Below, piece by piece: positions 4,674 to 6,393 of a stretch of 6,393 bases of DNA. The stretch spans positions 1-6,393 of the forward strand of contig JACDAH010000283.1 of NCBI GenBank assembly GCA_013695505.1. The letters are read 5' to 3'. The position numbers were made by a program, and so were the translations under genes. The notes under the pieces were generated by a model, which saw only the letters and a list, made by a program, of their open reading frames with translations, did not search any database and had not been told where the DNA came from. Position 1 is the stretch's first letter; each line of letters starts with the position of its first letter. This DNA comes from Chloroflexota bacterium. GTDB taxonomy: Bacteria; Chloroflexota; Limnocylindria; Limnocylindrales; CSP1-4.

Positions 4674-6393
4674 ATGGAATCGATGCCAAACGAGCGCGCG
4701 GGCTGGACGCCTTCGCTCGAAGAGGATCCCGCGCTCGGCCTGCCGAACCGCCAGAAGATGGAGATCCTCTTCGCGGTCATGCTCGGCCTGTTCCTCGGCG
4801 CCCTGGACCAGACGATCGTCGGTCCGGCACTGCCGACGATCGTCACCCAGCTCCAGGGCAATGACATCTACGTCTGGGCCGTCACGATCTACCTGCTGAC
4901 GAGCACGATCAGCGTCCCGTTCTGGGGCAAGCTGTCCGACCTGTATGGCCGCAAGCCGCTGTTCATCATCGGCATCGTCATCTTCCTGATCGGCTCGGCG
5001 CTTTCGGGCCTGTCGCAGAACATGACCCAGCTCATCCTGTTCCGGGGCATCCAGGGAGTCGGCGCCGGTTCGCTCTTCCCGATCGCGCTCGCAGTCATCG
5101 GCGACCTTTTCTCGCCGGCAGAGCGCGGCAAGTATCAGGGTCTGTTCGGGGCCGTCTTCGGGATCGCGTTCATCGTCGGTCCGCTCGTCGGCGGCTTCCT
5201 GACCGAGCAGATCAGCTGGCACTGGATCTTCTATGTCAACGTCCCGATCGGGCTGGTCTCGCTCTTCTTCATCTTCCGGCTGTTGCCGACGGTGAAGAAC
5301 CCGCGGGCGACTCGCAACTTCGACATTCTCGGCGGGGTGATCTTCACGATCACCACCGCGCTGCTTCTGATCGGCTTGACAGAGAAGGGCCAGACGAACG
5401 CGGCGACCCATCGTCTCAACGACTGGTTTGACGCGATCCCCGTCAGCCTCGGGTCCCTCCCGACGTTCACGGTCTCGGTGGCCGGCCTGCTCGGCATCTC
5501 CCTCGTCGGCATCGTCCTCTTCATCTGGGCGGAGTCGCGCGCCAGGGAGCCGATCGTCCCACTCAACCTGTTCCGGAACCGGACGTACGCGGCATCGATG
5601 ATTGCGACCTTCTTCGCCGCCTTCGCGTTCTTCGGGGCGATCATCTTCCTGCCGCGCTGGTTCCAGATTGTGCAGGGCTACAGCCCGACGAACTCCGGCC
5701 TGGCGGCCCTGCCGCTGATGGGTGGCCTGATCTTCAGCTCGATCGGCTCGGGTCTGATCGTGGCCCGGACCGGCCGCTACAAGTGGCTCACCGTGGGCGC
5801 GATCGTGCTCATGGCCATCTCCACGGCGCTGATGACCCAGCTCCGGGCGGACACTCCCGTGCCGATCGTCTGGGCCTGGATGTTCATCTCCGGTCTCGGC
5901 GTCGGCCCGACCTTCGCGGTCTTCACCCTGATCGTCCAGAACGCGGTGCCGTTCAACATGCTCGGCGTCGCGACCTCCAACCTGACGTTCTTCCGCCAGA
6001 TCGGCGGCTCCATCGGCCTCGCGCTGCTGGGCACGGCCTTCGGGCAGCGCCTCACCGAAGAGCTGCCGGGCCAGCTGGCCGCGGCGGGCGTACCGACCCA
6101 GTTCGTGGACCAGTTCGTGTCCTCGGGCGGCAACTCGGAGGGCCTGATCGTCGTCGGCCAGGACCTCGGGCAGTCCATCCTCACTGGTGTCCCGGAGCCG
6201 ATCCGCGCGATCGTGGAGCCGCTCATCCCGAACATCGTCGCGGGCATCTACCAGGCGTACTCGCTCGCGGTTGGGTCGATCTTCCAGATCGGCATGTTCA
6301 CCACGATCGCTGCGCTCCTCGCGGCGCTCGTGATGCGCGAGCTGCCCCTCCGGACCACGATGGGCCACGGCCCCAGCGCGGCGCCGGCAGAGG
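4674..6393 (+). CDS. DHA2-family (14-helix, EmrB/QacA-type) MFS drug exporter, 3' end cut by the window
   Basis: An uninterrupted frame of 573 codons runs from ATG 4674 to the window edge without a stop. It is an integral membrane proton-coupled exporter. After a polar N-terminus (1-28), helix 1 carries LDQTIVGPALPTI (44-56). The loop GKLSDLYGRKP (85-95) is MFS motif A, LILFRGIQGVGAGS (120-133) is motif B and IVGPLVGG (167-174) is motif C of antiporters. I count about 14 hydrophobic segments, the last near 533-553, so only a short C-terminal tail should be missing. A polar loop of about 75 residues (457-530) separates the last two helices, as in some QacA/EmrB relatives. Placement 65 bp after marR on the same strand indicates a repressor-pump operon. 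Likely substrates are hydrophobic or cationic toxicants or antibiotics, but the sequence does not show which. Confidence 0.92.
   Translation, partial: MESMPNERAGWTPSLEEDPALGLPNRQKMEILFAVMLGLFLGALDQTIVGPALPTIVTQLQGNDIYVWAVTIYLLTSTISVPFWGKLSDLYGRKPLFIIGIVIFLIGSALSGLSQNMTQLILFRGIQGVGAGSLFPIALAVIGDLFSPAERGKYQGLFGAVFGIAFIVGPLVGGFLTEQISWHWIFYVNVPIGLVSLFFIFRLLPTVKNPRATRNFDILGGVIFTITTALLLIGLTEKGQTNAATHRLNDWFDAIPVSLGSLPTFTVSVAGLLGISLVGIVLFIWAESRAREPIVPLNLFRNRTYAASMIATFFAAFAFFGAIIFLPRWFQIVQGYSPTNSGLAALPLMGGLIFSSIGSGLIVARTGRYKWLTVGAIVLMAISTALMTQLRADTPVPIVWAWMFISGLGVGPTFAVFTLIVQNAVPFNMLGVATSNLTFFRQIGGSIGLALLGTAFGQRLTEELPGQLAAAGVPTQFVDQFVSSGGNSEGLIVVGQDLGQSILTGVPEPIRAIVEPLIPNIVAGIYQAYSLAVGSIFQIGMFTTIAALLAALVMRELPLRTTMGHGPSAAPAE

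Noticed and set aside
4593..6368. A 591-codon open frame on the minus strand, very rich in Asp, Glu, Arg and His
   Set aside because: It is the exact antisense of the MFS exporter, whose hydrophobic codons read as charged residues on the other strand. There is no family pattern, and the plus-strand frame has an SD and clear MFS motifs.

Overview
The window is GC-rich bacterial DNA with abundant GATCG/CGATCG motifs, dense packing and short intergenic gaps. It carries a nickel superoxide dismutase end, a SodX-type maturation protease and two luciferase-like (LLM class) oxidoreductases of the type that usually use coenzyme F420. That mix fits a high-GC actinobacterium or a high-GC Chloroflexota lineage. 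The sequence alone does not decide between them.

Layout from left to right. (1) The last 36 codons of a probable nickel superoxide dismutase gene (sodN) are followed by a strong hairpin and then by sodX, the peptidase thought to remove the SodN leader. (2) A first LLM-class oxidoreductase converges on sodX with a 13-bp gap. (3) Divergent from it, across 92 bp, is a stand-alone SIS-domain protein that resembles the isomerase half of glucosamine-6-phosphate synthase without the glutaminase half. (4) A gene-free stretch of about 190 bp holds a GC-rich hairpin between the convergent SIS gene and a second LLM-class oxidoreductase. (5) Across an 87-bp divergent control region lies a MarR-family repressor, followed 65 bp later on the same strand by a 14-helix DHA2-family MFS drug exporter that runs off the right edge.

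Two functional units stand out. sodN-sodX is an enzyme plus its maturation protease. LLM oxidoreductase <- control region -> marR-MFS has the usual architecture of a small-molecule-responsive resistance or detoxification locus: MarR probably senses a compound, the MFS pump exports it, and the divergent oxidoreductase may modify it (inference). The first LLM gene and the SIS gene are accessory metabolic genes with no assignable substrate.

I see no RNA gene, CRISPR array, insertion sequence or phage gene. Most genes here are members of known families. The points most worth a second look are the altered phosphate-loop motif in the SIS protein, the hairpin between sodN and sodX, and the promoter placed almost on the marR start codon.
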